DNA of 51,274 bases. Origin: Defluviicoccus sp. Lineage in GTDB: Bacteria > Pseudomonadota > Alphaproteobacteria > MPNO01. Position numbers and translations under genes: made by a program. Location: NCBI GenBank assembly GCA_028820505.1, contig JAPPIT010000218.1, positions 1 through 51,274 on the forward strand, read 5' to 3'. Under the pieces are notes generated by a model, which saw only the letters and a list, made by a program, of their open reading frames with translations, was not told the DNA's origin and searched no databases. Shown piece by piece: positions 40,636-48,761 of this stretch; the stretch's first letter is position 1, and every line of letters starts with the position of its first letter.

Positions 40636-42129
40636 TTATCTCGGCCGCACCCTGAGCGGACAATGTACAAGACTACGGGACTGAGAGGCCCGGCGCATGC
40701 ACGTGGCGACTTCGATCCCATGTGTTTCCCATACGAGCGTCTTCCAGCCATTCGTCCCGTCCGGCACGATGTCGAACTGCTGCTGACCGAACAGTCCCAC
40801 TGCGACCAGCATTGGCACCGTGACGACCGCCCCCACCCAGTGGCGCCAGCGACCGCCTTCCTTCTCCATTTCGCGGGCCCAGTTGAAATCGCTCACATGC
40901 GCATTCAGCTTCTCCGAGAACTCCTTCAGCACCGCGATCAACGCGGGAACATCGCCCTCCCTGACCGCCGGCAGCTTCGCACTCAACTCCGCCACGCTCT
41001 CCTTCAATCCACCGACCGACCCGGCCAATCCCGCCACCTCCCCCTTCTCGAACACCGGAATCAGGGCCTCGAGTCCCTTAACGCCCTCGACGAGCGCCCG
41101 CAGCATCATATTGCTGCTTTCCCGGTTCCCCTCCGCCAGCCCATCCATGCGCATCGCTATCTCCGAGCGCACCGTTTCGTTCATTCCTGCCGCCAGACCT
41201 TCCACCGCACCCCTCACCTCGGCGATCGCCGCCTCATACGCTCCCGCCTCCGACGACGCCTGGGCGACACCCGCTCCACCGCCCGCCTTCGTCTCCCCAG
41301 CCCTCGCTCCGGCCCCCGTCTCGGATACCGCCTTCGCCACGGTCCCAGTTTCATCCTCACCGCGAGTCGCGCCGTCCTCCGGCTCGCGCCTCGCTCCCAC
41401 TGCGCCGCGCTCACGCCCGACATGGGCATCCCCAGCGACAACCGCCTCACTTACGGCCGAGTCCCCTACACCGGACCCAGCGGCCCCATCGGACGGCTCT
41501 TCCTCCTCCGACTCCGGGTCGCCCGCATCGTCCAGTGGGTCCTCCGCACCCTCAGCGGTTCCGCCAACAGCCACACCCTCGGCCGCCGCCCGCGCCTCCC
41601 GCGCCATAGCAACAGCCTCCAGATAGGACACCGGCAGGTTCTCGAAAGCCTTTCCCCACCAGATCATCCCGAACGACTGTGGCGTCTCAAGCGCGTGCGG
41701 CTCCCGTCTCTGCCCGGTGACCGGGTCGAGCATCCCGAGCGCTTCCTCCTCGCGTCTGATCGACGCGACGATCTCGGTATCGTTCTGGAACTCCTCGATG
41801 CCCCGTCCTTCCGCCAGGCGCCGGCGCTGGTAGTCAAGGTTCACCTTGCTCATCTCGTGCAGGGCCTCGGCGATCTTTACCGGATCGACCTCCCCCTGCC
41901 GCGTCTCCGGCACCACGATCCCGAGCTCAGCCGATTGGCCTTCGGAACTCGTTTCATCCTGTCGTTCCGGATCCTCGACCTCGGACCCGGCAGTGCTCTC
42001 TTCCGCCCCCTCCGACGACCGTCGATCCTCAGTCTCCGCAGGCTGCTCCTGGCTCTCCTCCTCTGCTGCTTCGTCCGGGTCATGCTGCGACGATCGGCCT
42101 CTCTTCCTACGACGCCTCTTTCTCGACAT
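40636..42129 (-). CDS. Conjugation-operon membrane-anchored protein, 497 aa
   Basis: The protein has a strongly basic N-terminus (RKRRRRKRGR), a long acidic Glu/Ser-rich region to about residue 80, a short conserved-looking block (YQRRRLAEGRGIEEFQNDTE, SFGMIWWGKAFENLPVSYLE), an Ala/Gly-rich acidic linker, helical stretches and one transmembrane segment near residue 440 (HWVGAVVTVPMLVAVGLF). No family was recognised. AGGAGG supports ATG 42129, 17 nt after the coupling-protein stop, so it is the last gene of the transfer operon. It may link the coupling protein to the relaxosome. Its C-terminal ~20 residues lie at the junction with the phage capsid remnant and could be altered. Confidence 0.65.
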   Translation of the reverse strand: MSRKRRRRKRGRSSQHDPDEAAEEESQEQPAETEDRRSSEGAEESTAGSEVEDPERQDETSSEGQSAELGIVVPETRQGEVDPVKIAEALHEMSKVNLDYQRRRLAEGRGIEEFQNDTEIVASIRREEEALGMLDPVTGQRREPHALETPQSFGMIWWGKAFENLPVSYLEAVAMAREARAAAEGVAVGGTAEGAEDPLDDAGDPESEEEEPSDGAAGSGVGDSAVSEAVVAGDAHVGRERGAVGARREPEDGATRGEDETGTVAKAVSETGAGARAGETKAGGGAGVAQASSEAGAYEAAIAEVRGAVEGLAAGMNETVRSEIAMRMDGLAEGNRESSNMMLRALVEGVKGLEALIPVFEKGEVAGLAGSVGGLKESVAELSAKLPAVREGDVPALIAVLKEFSEKLNAHVSDFNWAREMEKEGGRWRHWVGAVVTVPMLVAVGLFGQQQFDIVPDGTNGWKTLVWETHGIEVATCMRRASQSRSLVHCPLRVRPR

Positions 42130-42145
42130 CCGACCTCTCCTCCTG

Positions 42146-44191
42146 TTAACCCACTTGCTCCACGCCAACCTCCGCGACCGTCCGACTCGGCTTCGCGAAC
42201 ATCCCGAACCTCCCGGGGTCCGACGCCTCCTGCTTTCTCAGCACCAACGGGTTGGGATCGGCCAGCCCCTTCGCGTCGCTCCGGTTCCAGTACCGTGCGT
42301 GGTAGAGCCCGAACGCATCGCGCGGCATGTCCTTCGGCGACGCCACCACGAACTGACGCTCCGGCCCCATCGTCAGGATCTCATCCGCCATGACGATGCG
42401 TTCCTTCACCACGCTCACATTGTCTCCCACCTGGAGCTGGCTAGCGCCGGCAAACACCCGCGCGGTCGAGCTCCGACCCGAGTGCGACTCCGACCGGTTC
42501 TCGAAGCTCGCCGAGCCCATCGCCGCGGAGAGCTTTTCGGCGCCGTCGACATCCGTCCTCGGGAATCCGAGGATCTGCACCACCTCCGCCAGATCCATCA
42601 GCACCTGCCGGTTCCCCGCCCCCCAGCTCTCGTCCAGAACCGAGATCGACTGCGCGAAGCCCCAGAAGTGAACCCCCCGGCCCGCCGACATCGTGTAGCT
42701 GTCCATCATCGGCTTCAGGAGCCCGAGCGCCGGCATCTCGTCCACGATGATCAGCAGGTCCCGTTCCATGCGCCGGACCGCCGACACCGCGTTCGGGATC
42801 GTCACCCAGAGACGCAGCCAGGGCCGCGCCTGCTCGACCATGTCCTCCGGCACCACCACGAAAATGTCCATGTTCCCCGAGGCCAGCTCGCGCGGATCGA
42901 AATCCGACCCGGCCGTGTGCTCGGCAAGCTCCGGGTACTGGAGGAACGACATCTGGTTCGCGATTGTCGAAAACAGCGACCCTCCTTCGTCCTTGCCCAC
43001 CTGCTCCATGCGCTCGACCGCCATCAGCGGAAGACCGCCCGCCGCGCGCGGGCAATCGCGCACCTCCTTCATGAACTGCGTCCTGTCGTCGCCGGAAAGG
43101 GAGAGGAGGTCCGAGACCTTCTTCAGCGTCTGGTCCTTGCCGGCATACATGAACTTCACCCAGGCCACGTAGCCGGCGATCACGGCACGCGCCGAATGGT
43201 AGAAATGCATGCTGGCATCGTGCCCGCCCGCCGGCGGCGTGAGCAGCGCGTCGAGCAGCGCGTTCACGTCGCGGCCGACGAACTCGGTGTCCTTCCGAAC
43301 GAAGTCCATCGGGTTGTAGCGGCGGCTCCGGAATTCCGGCAGGTTGAGCAGCTCGCGGGTCTTGTCGCCCTCGCGCTCGACGAAATTCTCCTTGTACCGC
43401 CGGACGACGCCGAAGGGATCGAGCAGCACCGTCTCGCGTCCCATCGCCCGCCGCCTCCGCGCGACGATGCACCAGGTCTCCCCGCGGGGATCCAGCAGCA
43501 CCGTCGAGCCCGGCCAACCCCGCCCGCGAGGGGCCAGATAGTTCAACGCGATCGTCGCGCCCTTGCCGGTCCTGGGCGGTGCGAACGTCATCGCCGAGCC
43601 TTCCAGCCCCCAGCCGACGAGAGGCGAATTCGCTCTTCCTCCCGATTGCCCGAGCAGGATGCCCTGGCGCGCCTCGAGCTCCCGGATATGCTGCCGGCCC
43701 AGCAGCCTGGCCTTACCGAAGAGCTCGGACTCCGCAAGTTTGCGCTTCTCCCGTCCCGTCCAGCCCGCCGCCTTGCCGAACCACTCCACCCAGACCCAGG
43801 ACAGTGGCAGTAGAGCAACGCCCGGCCCCAGGACGAGAAACGCATCGGCCACGCTCAGCCCGCCCACCACCTGCGCGAACCGGACGACGCCAAGCTCCCG
43901 CGCGGGCACCACCGCCTCCAGCCACAGCGCGACCGCGCACAAGCCGAGCACGGCGGTATAGACCCCGCCGCAAAGCGCCTGCCATTTGCGATCGCCGTCC
44001 ATGAACAGATAGACGAGCACCGCCGTCGTCACCGCGCCCCCGACCGCCCACAGACGGCCATCGCGGTCCACGTCGAACGACGTCATCCCCCAGAACCAGA
44101 GCGCCACGAGGATCGTCGGCGCCGCAAAGACCGAAACCTTCACCACCAGGCGTCTCTGCTCCGCTTCCAGGCGCACATTCTTCAGCGACAT
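42146..44191 (-). CDS. Type IV coupling protein (VirD4/TraG family)
   Basis: The 681-aa ATPase delivers the relaxase-DNA complex to the secretion channel at the inner membrane. It has three N-terminal transmembrane segments (about 20-38, 48-64, 75-95). Walker A is APPRTGKGAT (204-213, Lys210) and Walker B LLIIVDEMPALG (Asp484, Glu485), followed by GRGVHFWGFAQSISVLDE. The last ~90 residues are a C-terminal extension of the kind that contacts substrates. GGAGG precedes the ATG, 3 nt after the DotA/TraY stop. It is VirD4/TraG-like although the channel genes are of Dot/Icm-IncI type. Confidence 0.93.
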   Translation of the reverse strand: MSLKNVRLEAEQRRLVVKVSVFAAPTILVALWFWGMTSFDVDRDGRLWAVGGAVTTAVLVYLFMDGDRKWQALCGGVYTAVLGLCAVALWLEAVVPARELGVVRFAQVVGGLSVADAFLVLGPGVALLPLSWVWVEWFGKAAGWTGREKRKLAESELFGKARLLGRQHIRELEARQGILLGQSGGRANSPLVGWGLEGSAMTFAPPRTGKGATIALNYLAPRGRGWPGSTVLLDPRGETWCIVARRRRAMGRETVLLDPFGVVRRYKENFVEREGDKTRELLNLPEFRSRRYNPMDFVRKDTEFVGRDVNALLDALLTPPAGGHDASMHFYHSARAVIAGYVAWVKFMYAGKDQTLKKVSDLLSLSGDDRTQFMKEVRDCPRAAGGLPLMAVERMEQVGKDEGGSLFSTIANQMSFLQYPELAEHTAGSDFDPRELASGNMDIFVVVPEDMVEQARPWLRLWVTIPNAVSAVRRMERDLLIIVDEMPALGLLKPMMDSYTMSAGRGVHFWGFAQSISVLDESWGAGNRQVLMDLAEVVQILGFPRTDVDGAEKLSAAMGSASFENRSESHSGRSSTARVFAGASQLQVGDNVSVVKERIVMADEILTMGPERQFVVASPKDMPRDAFGLYHARYWNRSDAKGLADPNPLVLRKQEASDPGRFGMFAKPSRTVAEVGVEQVG

Positions 44192-44194
44192 CGC

Positions 44195-46522
44195 TCACGA
44201 TCCTCCGTCCGCGCCGCCACCGCCGGGAACGGGAGCGCCACGCCCGCCACCGCGGCCCCGGGTGCCGAAACGGCCGGGACCCCTGAACCCGCCCGCGCGC
44301 CCGAACCCGCCCGTGGCCAGGCCGAGCACGCTCTCCCCGCCGGCATCGCCGGCGCCCTGGCCGCCGATCCACGCAAGCACCGCGTTCGGCAGCAGCTCGA
44401 TCAGCTTGAACGCCGCGTTCACCAGCCCGTAAGCCACCATCACGTAGAGCGCCAGCATCGCGATGAAATCGACGATGCTCTCGCCTCGCGCCGCGATCGT
44501 GTCCGCCATGCGCGGCAGCCAGACCTCGTTGAACATGCCCATAGCGGCGAGAAACACGTAGTAGCCGAGCACCAGACCGAACAGCATGAGCACCGGTCGC
44601 AACACCAGCGCCGGCAGGAACAGCCAGCCCTGGCGCGTCTCGGCAAGCGCCAGCCGGTTCCCTTCGCCCCTCCGGATATGCGCCGCGCAGAACACGGTGA
44701 CCGCGAGCATCGCCTCGACGATCGAGAGCAGCCACACCAGGATCCCGAACAGGAAGCGGATGAAAGGCAGGGCAGGGACCACGTATGCCAGCACCGCCCC
44801 CGCGACGAGCAGCAGCGCGATCAACGGCGTCACGAGCCCCTCGGTCACGTCCCAGCCCGCCTGGAAGACATCCGCGGAATCGATCACGCCGACCGTGTTG
44901 CTGACGATCGCCGCCCCCGTCAGAACTCCCAGCGTCGCCATCCCGGTATGGAGCATGTTGAACCCCATGTTGGTCAGGTCGAGCAGGGGATTGCCGCTGT
45001 CGGCAACGAGGATCGACTCGACGTCGATGAACCCGAGCAGCCACTCGAGCCAGCTCCCGCCGCGCCCCGTCGCCGGCGCGAGCGGCCCCGCCACGGCCGA
45101 GGCCGGCCCCAGCGACACCGCCCGGAACCGCTGGTCCTGCGCCAGCGCCTTCACCATCGCCTGCGCGGCCGCCTTGGCCTTCGGCGACCAGTCGCCGACC
45201 GCCGGCGAGAACAGCGAGGCCTGAGGCACGTTCGCCGCGGCCGACTGGATCCGCGCGGCCGAGGCCGCCAGCGTGTTGACGAAGCTCGCCGCCGCCAGCC
45301 AGCTGATCTCGTCCGCGTCCTTCGCCACCGCTTCCGTGAGCGCCCTTTGCTCCTCGGACCCCGACGCCTTGACGTGAAGCTCCATGACCGAGCGGTACGT
45401 TTCCGCGACGCCCAGGCCGTCGAGCTCGTCCGACACGTTCGGCAGCGCCTGTCCCGCCGATGCCGTGCCCTGCAGGAAGCGGTCGCCAATCGACGCCGCC
45501 ACGCGCACGATCTGCGGATGCGCGGCCCGCCACGCCTCCCTGTGCCCCCTGGCCGCGATCCCCCGGCTGCCCGTGTCGTTCGTTCCGACAAACCGGACCG
45601 CCCCGCAGAGATCCTTCGGCATCCCGCTCCCCGCCCCGTCATAGTGCCGGGCCTCCGCCGCGACCGGGTTCTTCGCCTTCCGGATCTTCCGCTGAAACCG
45701 CCTCCGTTCCGCCGCCGACGCCGTGCTGCGATCCTCGATCCAGCCGTCGCCCACCCGCCACTCCCTCGCGGACCGCACCACGATGTATGCAGGGTCTCGC
45801 GCCATCCTCGCTTCGCCGTTCGCCACGTACATGCACACCTCGGACACCAGCGTGCGGCCGATCACAGACCGCCACGCCATCTCGCGCGGCCAAGGCACCA
45901 CCGCGCGGCCCTTGCCGAGCGTCTCCACCGCGAGCGGGCGCCACACCACGTTCGCGAAATCCCCCCCGAGCCGTGCGAGCCCCAGCACGACGTGCTGCGC
46001 CCCGGACGCGCCGAGCCCCGGTATCGGCGCCATCAACGCGACCGCGATCAGGATCCGGAGGATTTCCCAGCCGCCCCACCCCCAGCGACCCTCCCGCGCG
46101 GTGTCCACCGACCCCGTGACCACCTGCCACGCCAGCAGGAACCCGGCGAGGATGAAGATCCCCCCGTTGAACATGCCGAGCATCTGGCCCAGGACCGGCG
46201 ACCCGCTGTCGCCGAAATCGCTGAGGAATGCCAGGAGCTTCCGGGTACCGCTGTCCTCCGCCGCGAACAGGTTCGGATCCACGCTCTGCCCCGCCGCCTC
46301 GCGGAGCCCGACGATCCCCTCGAGCACCGCCACCGCGCCGAGCGCCACCAGGAGCGACGCCACGGCGCCGGTCGCCCGTCCGGCCGGCAGGAGAAGGAGA
46401 CGCGGCCTGACCGGGCCTCTCCGGGGAACCAGCGCCCCGAAATACCCCGCCAAGCGACCGCCCGCGCCGCGCAGCTCGTCCAGGAACCGTCCGAACTCCG
46501 GCATGAAGAAGAAGCGGAACAT
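44195..46522 (-). CDS. DotA/TraY-family T4SS inner-membrane protein
   Basis: This 775-aa polytopic membrane protein is close in length to TraY of IncI plasmids. It has hydrophobic segments at about 50-75, 118-140 and 160-185, a long periplasmic loop, and a C-terminal membrane block (LIALLLVAGAVLAYVVPALP, FLFGILVWLLSIVEAMLAV, PVLMLFGLVLGYYVFLAAM) that holds the family's most conserved part. The tail is Gly/Arg-rich and disordered. DotA/TraY is needed for DNA transfer in the type IVB system. GAGGGG lies directly before ATG 46522. It is tightly packed upstream of the coupling protein. Confidence 0.9.
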   Translation of the reverse strand: MFRFFFMPEFGRFLDELRGAGGRLAGYFGALVPRRGPVRPRLLLLPAGRATGAVASLLVALGAVAVLEGIVGLREAAGQSVDPNLFAAEDSGTRKLLAFLSDFGDSGSPVLGQMLGMFNGGIFILAGFLLAWQVVTGSVDTAREGRWGWGGWEILRILIAVALMAPIPGLGASGAQHVVLGLARLGGDFANVVWRPLAVETLGKGRAVVPWPREMAWRSVIGRTLVSEVCMYVANGEARMARDPAYIVVRSAREWRVGDGWIEDRSTASAAERRRFQRKIRKAKNPVAAEARHYDGAGSGMPKDLCGAVRFVGTNDTGSRGIAARGHREAWRAAHPQIVRVAASIGDRFLQGTASAGQALPNVSDELDGLGVAETYRSVMELHVKASGSEEQRALTEAVAKDADEISWLAAASFVNTLAASAARIQSAAANVPQASLFSPAVGDWSPKAKAAAQAMVKALAQDQRFRAVSLGPASAVAGPLAPATGRGGSWLEWLLGFIDVESILVADSGNPLLDLTNMGFNMLHTGMATLGVLTGAAIVSNTVGVIDSADVFQAGWDVTEGLVTPLIALLLVAGAVLAYVVPALPFIRFLFGILVWLLSIVEAMLAVTVFCAAHIRRGEGNRLALAETRQGWLFLPALVLRPVLMLFGLVLGYYVFLAAMGMFNEVWLPRMADTIAARGESIVDFIAMLALYVMVAYGLVNAAFKLIELLPNAVLAWIGGQGAGDAGGESVLGLATGGFGRAGGFRGPGRFGTRGRGGGRGAPVPGGGGADGGS

Positions 46523-46573
46523 CCCCTCGGCCCGCGAAGCCCCTCTCGACGCCCTGGCGGCGACCGCCCGGGG

Positions 46574-47725
46574 TCAGTTCACCCCGGACGCCGGCTCCGC
46601 CAGCCCGGGCAACCTGCGCATCCCCTCGGCCCCGATCGCGGCCGAGACCGCATCCAGCGCGCCCCGGCGCTCGTCCATCCGATAGCGTTCCCAGTCCAGA
46701 AGCAGCGACGTCGCCAGCAGCGTCACCACCTCGCGGAGCAGGTTCGCCTCGTTCATCGCCTGCAGCTGAACGAACCAGTCGGGGTTCTCGAAGCGCCTGG
46801 CCGCAAGTATTTCGATGAGCTCGTAGCGGCTGACCGGCTGATCCGGATCGCGGCCGGGCACCAGCGCCGCAGCCCATCTTCCGAGATCCGGACCCGGCGC
46901 CCTCAGCGCCCGTGCGTGCGCGAAGAAATCCGCCGCCAGCGCCGAGCGCGCATCGGCCGACCGCGCCAGCAGCACCCTTCGCCGTTCCTGGCTCGTCTCC
47001 GCGGCCGACAGCGGAAACTGGTCATGGACCACCGGCACGGCGAGGTTCCGCGAAACCTCGATCGCTGTACGGCGGTCCTGTTCAGACACCAGCCTATTGC
47101 GGTCGAACAGGTTCCGCGGATTCAGATCGGCCGCGTGACGCCCCGCCACGCCCTTGCAGGCCTCCGCATCCTCGCCGAGCCTGCCCTGGTTACAGTACCG
47201 CGCCATCAACGCCTCGAAGCGCTGCGAATTGTCCGCCGAGCTCCCCTCGGCCACCGAACGATCGCTCGCGATGCGCCCGACGCCGGCGGCCGCGGCCCTT
47301 GCCTTTTCCCGCGCGACAGCCGCCCGGGCCGGCGCCATGCCGCGCGCTCCCGTCGCCGTCCTGCACCCCCGCCTGGTCGGCCGCCGCTCCCGCACGGCCC
47401 GGTTCTCCTCGACCTCGCGCTGCGTCTGCGCCCTCAGCTTGCTGTGATTGCCGAGCGCCTCGACGATCGCCTTCGCCGACTGCGCCTGGTAGCCAGAAAC
47501 CTGCCCCGCATGCTTCCGCAGCGTCTCGACGATCGACGTCTCCATCGCGTCCAGCCTGCCGGCGATGTTCCGGATCACCCGGCTTGCCTCCTGCCGGTCG
47601 TTGTCCGTCCGGTCGCACTTGCCGCTGCTGCCGCCGAACAGAGCCCACGCCGGCGAACTCGCCAGCACAACGCCCGCTCCCACCGCCAGCACTGCGCCGC
47701 GTACCGCAGCCCACCGTCCGATCAT
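46574..47725 (-). CDS. Exported conjugation protein, 383 aa (TraW-like position)
   Basis: It begins with a signal sequence (AVRGAVLAVGAGVVLASSPAWA) and is otherwise soluble, hence periplasmic. The mature part has one cysteine pair region (KCDRTDNDRQEASRVIRNI), a central Lys/Arg/Ala-rich helical stretch and a C-terminal helical domain (ELIEILAARRFENPDWFVQL, LREVVTLLATSLLLDWERYR). I cannot assign a family with certainty. Its place just upstream of traY matches traW/traX in IncI operons. GGAGG precedes the ATG, 2 nt after the previous stop. Confidence 0.65.
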   Translation of the reverse strand: MIGRWAAVRGAVLAVGAGVVLASSPAWALFGGSSGKCDRTDNDRQEASRVIRNIAGRLDAMETSIVETLRKHAGQVSGYQAQSAKAIVEALGNHSKLRAQTQREVEENRAVRERRPTRRGCRTATGARGMAPARAAVAREKARAAAAGVGRIASDRSVAEGSSADNSQRFEALMARYCNQGRLGEDAEACKGVAGRHAADLNPRNLFDRNRLVSEQDRRTAIEVSRNLAVPVVHDQFPLSAAETSQERRRVLLARSADARSALAADFFAHARALRAPGPDLGRWAAALVPGRDPDQPVSRYELIEILAARRFENPDWFVQLQAMNEANLLREVVTLLATSLLLDWERYRMDERRGALDAVSAAIGAEGMRRLPGLAEPASGVN

Positions 47726-47727
47726 CG

Positions 47728-48309
47728 CTATCCTCCGCTTCCCCCGAGAATGTCCCTGAACAGCTCCCTCCGAGACGGCCTAGGCGGCGCCACGCCTGGT
47801 ACCGGCGCTTCCGGACGCGGCGCCGCGCTCGGCTGCCGCAGCCACGGCAGATCGTCGACCTCGCGCTGGGACTCGGGACGCCCACGCCCCTCCCGCTGGG
47901 CCTCATCCAGAATGTTTCCGCCCTGCGTGAGCACCCTCAACCCGGGCAGCCTCGGCAGGTCCCGCGCGAACACCGAGAGATCGAGAGACCGTCCGACATA
48001 GCGCCCATAGGCATCCCGCGCCGCCGAGCAGATCTCCCTCCGCAGCAGATCGAAGATGTCGCCCGGATCGAACAGGATGTTGGCGGTCCGATAATTGAAC
48101 ATCCGCTCGATGCAGGAGAAGTCGAGGATCGACTCCGGATCCCGCACCCCGTGCTCCGGGTGCCGCACGATCACCAGGTCGTCCATCGTCCCGCGTTCCG
48201 CATTGGCGATCAGCGCCTGTTCGACCTCGGGATCGCAGTCGTCCTGGGCCGCGGCGGGCAGCGTGAGCAGCGCCGCCGCCGCGACCGCCGCCGCCAGCCG
48301 GCGCATCAC
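47728..48309 (-). CDS. Exported conjugation protein, 193 aa
   Basis: A signal peptide (RRLAAAVAAAALLTLPAAAQ) precedes a ~120-residue cysteine-containing region (DDCDPEVEQALIANAERG, DFSCIERMFNYRTANILFDP, REICSAARDAYGRYVG), whose three or more Cys suggest disulfides, and a Pro-rich tail. I recognise no family. The start is GTG 48309 or ATG 48306, both overlapping the ssb stop codon. It is packed between ssb and the next exported protein, so it is probably a periplasmic part of the T4SS. Confidence 0.65.
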   Translation of the reverse strand: MMRRLAAAVAAAALLTLPAAAQDDCDPEVEQALIANAERGTMDDLVIVRHPEHGVRDPESILDFSCIERMFNYRTANILFDPGDIFDLLRREICSAARDAYGRYVGRSLDLSVFARDLPRLPGLRVLTQGGNILDEAQREGRGRPESQREVDDLPWLRQPSAAPRPEAPVPGVAPPRPSRRELFRDILGGSGG

Positions 48310-48731
48310 GTCCCCGCCGCGGCGACCTCGCCCCCGCCCGCGTCGGCCGCGGCAACCTCCGCCGCCGCGCTCTCCTGCGCATCCGCCGCGCCCCGATCGA
48401 GCACATTCACCATGCCATGACCACCCGCGACCCGAATCTCGACGATGCGCTGCTGCTTGCCCTCACCATCCGTCCACTCGCGCTGCTCGATCTTGCCCTC
48501 CACCAACACCCGCGAGCCCTTCCTCACGAAACGGCCCGCCGCTACCGCGTGATGCCTGAACGCCACCACGTTGTGCCACTGGGTCCGCTCCTGCTGGCGG
48601 CCCTCGCCGTCCGTCCACCGCTCCGTCGTCGCGAGCGAGAACCGCGCCATGTCGTCGCCCTGGCTGGTCTTCGACAGCTCCGCGTCCTTGCCCGCATTGC
48701 CGACAAGCGTCACCCGGTTCACGTGCAGCAT
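48306..48731 (-). CDS. ssb: Single-stranded DNA-binding protein without acidic tip
   Basis: The 141-aa protein carries a complete SSB OB fold: VNRVTLVGNAGKDAELSKTS, MARFSLATTERWTD, RTQWHNVVAFRHHAV, GSRVLVEGKIEQREWTD. The C-terminal ~30 residues are Ala/Gly-rich and end AAAGT; the usual D-D-x-I-P-F tip, which recruits repair and replication proteins, is absent. It sits inside the T4SS operon, between the IcmB-like ATPase and two exported proteins, with a strong AAGGAGG ribosome binding site. It probably coats the transferred strand. The ssb part at the left edge keeps a tip. Confidence 0.92.
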   Translation of the reverse strand: MLHVNRVTLVGNAGKDAELSKTSQGDDMARFSLATTERWTDGEGRQQERTQWHNVVAFRHHAVAAGRFVRKGSRVLVEGKIEQREWTDGEGKQQRIVEIRVAGGHGMVNVLDRGAADAQESAAAEVAAADAGGGEVAAAGT

Positions 48732-48761
48732 CTCAACCTCCTTCCGGATACGCCGGGGAAT

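Noticed and set aside
40663-42393. A 576-codon plus-strand frame opposite the 497-aa protein
   Set aside because: Antisense shadow; the minus-strand frame has the ribosome binding site, a membrane segment and operon context.
44678-48001. A 1107-codon plus-strand open frame opposite the transfer operon
   Set aside because: Antisense shadow of DotA/TraY and the exported proteins; arginine/proline-rich with no motif.
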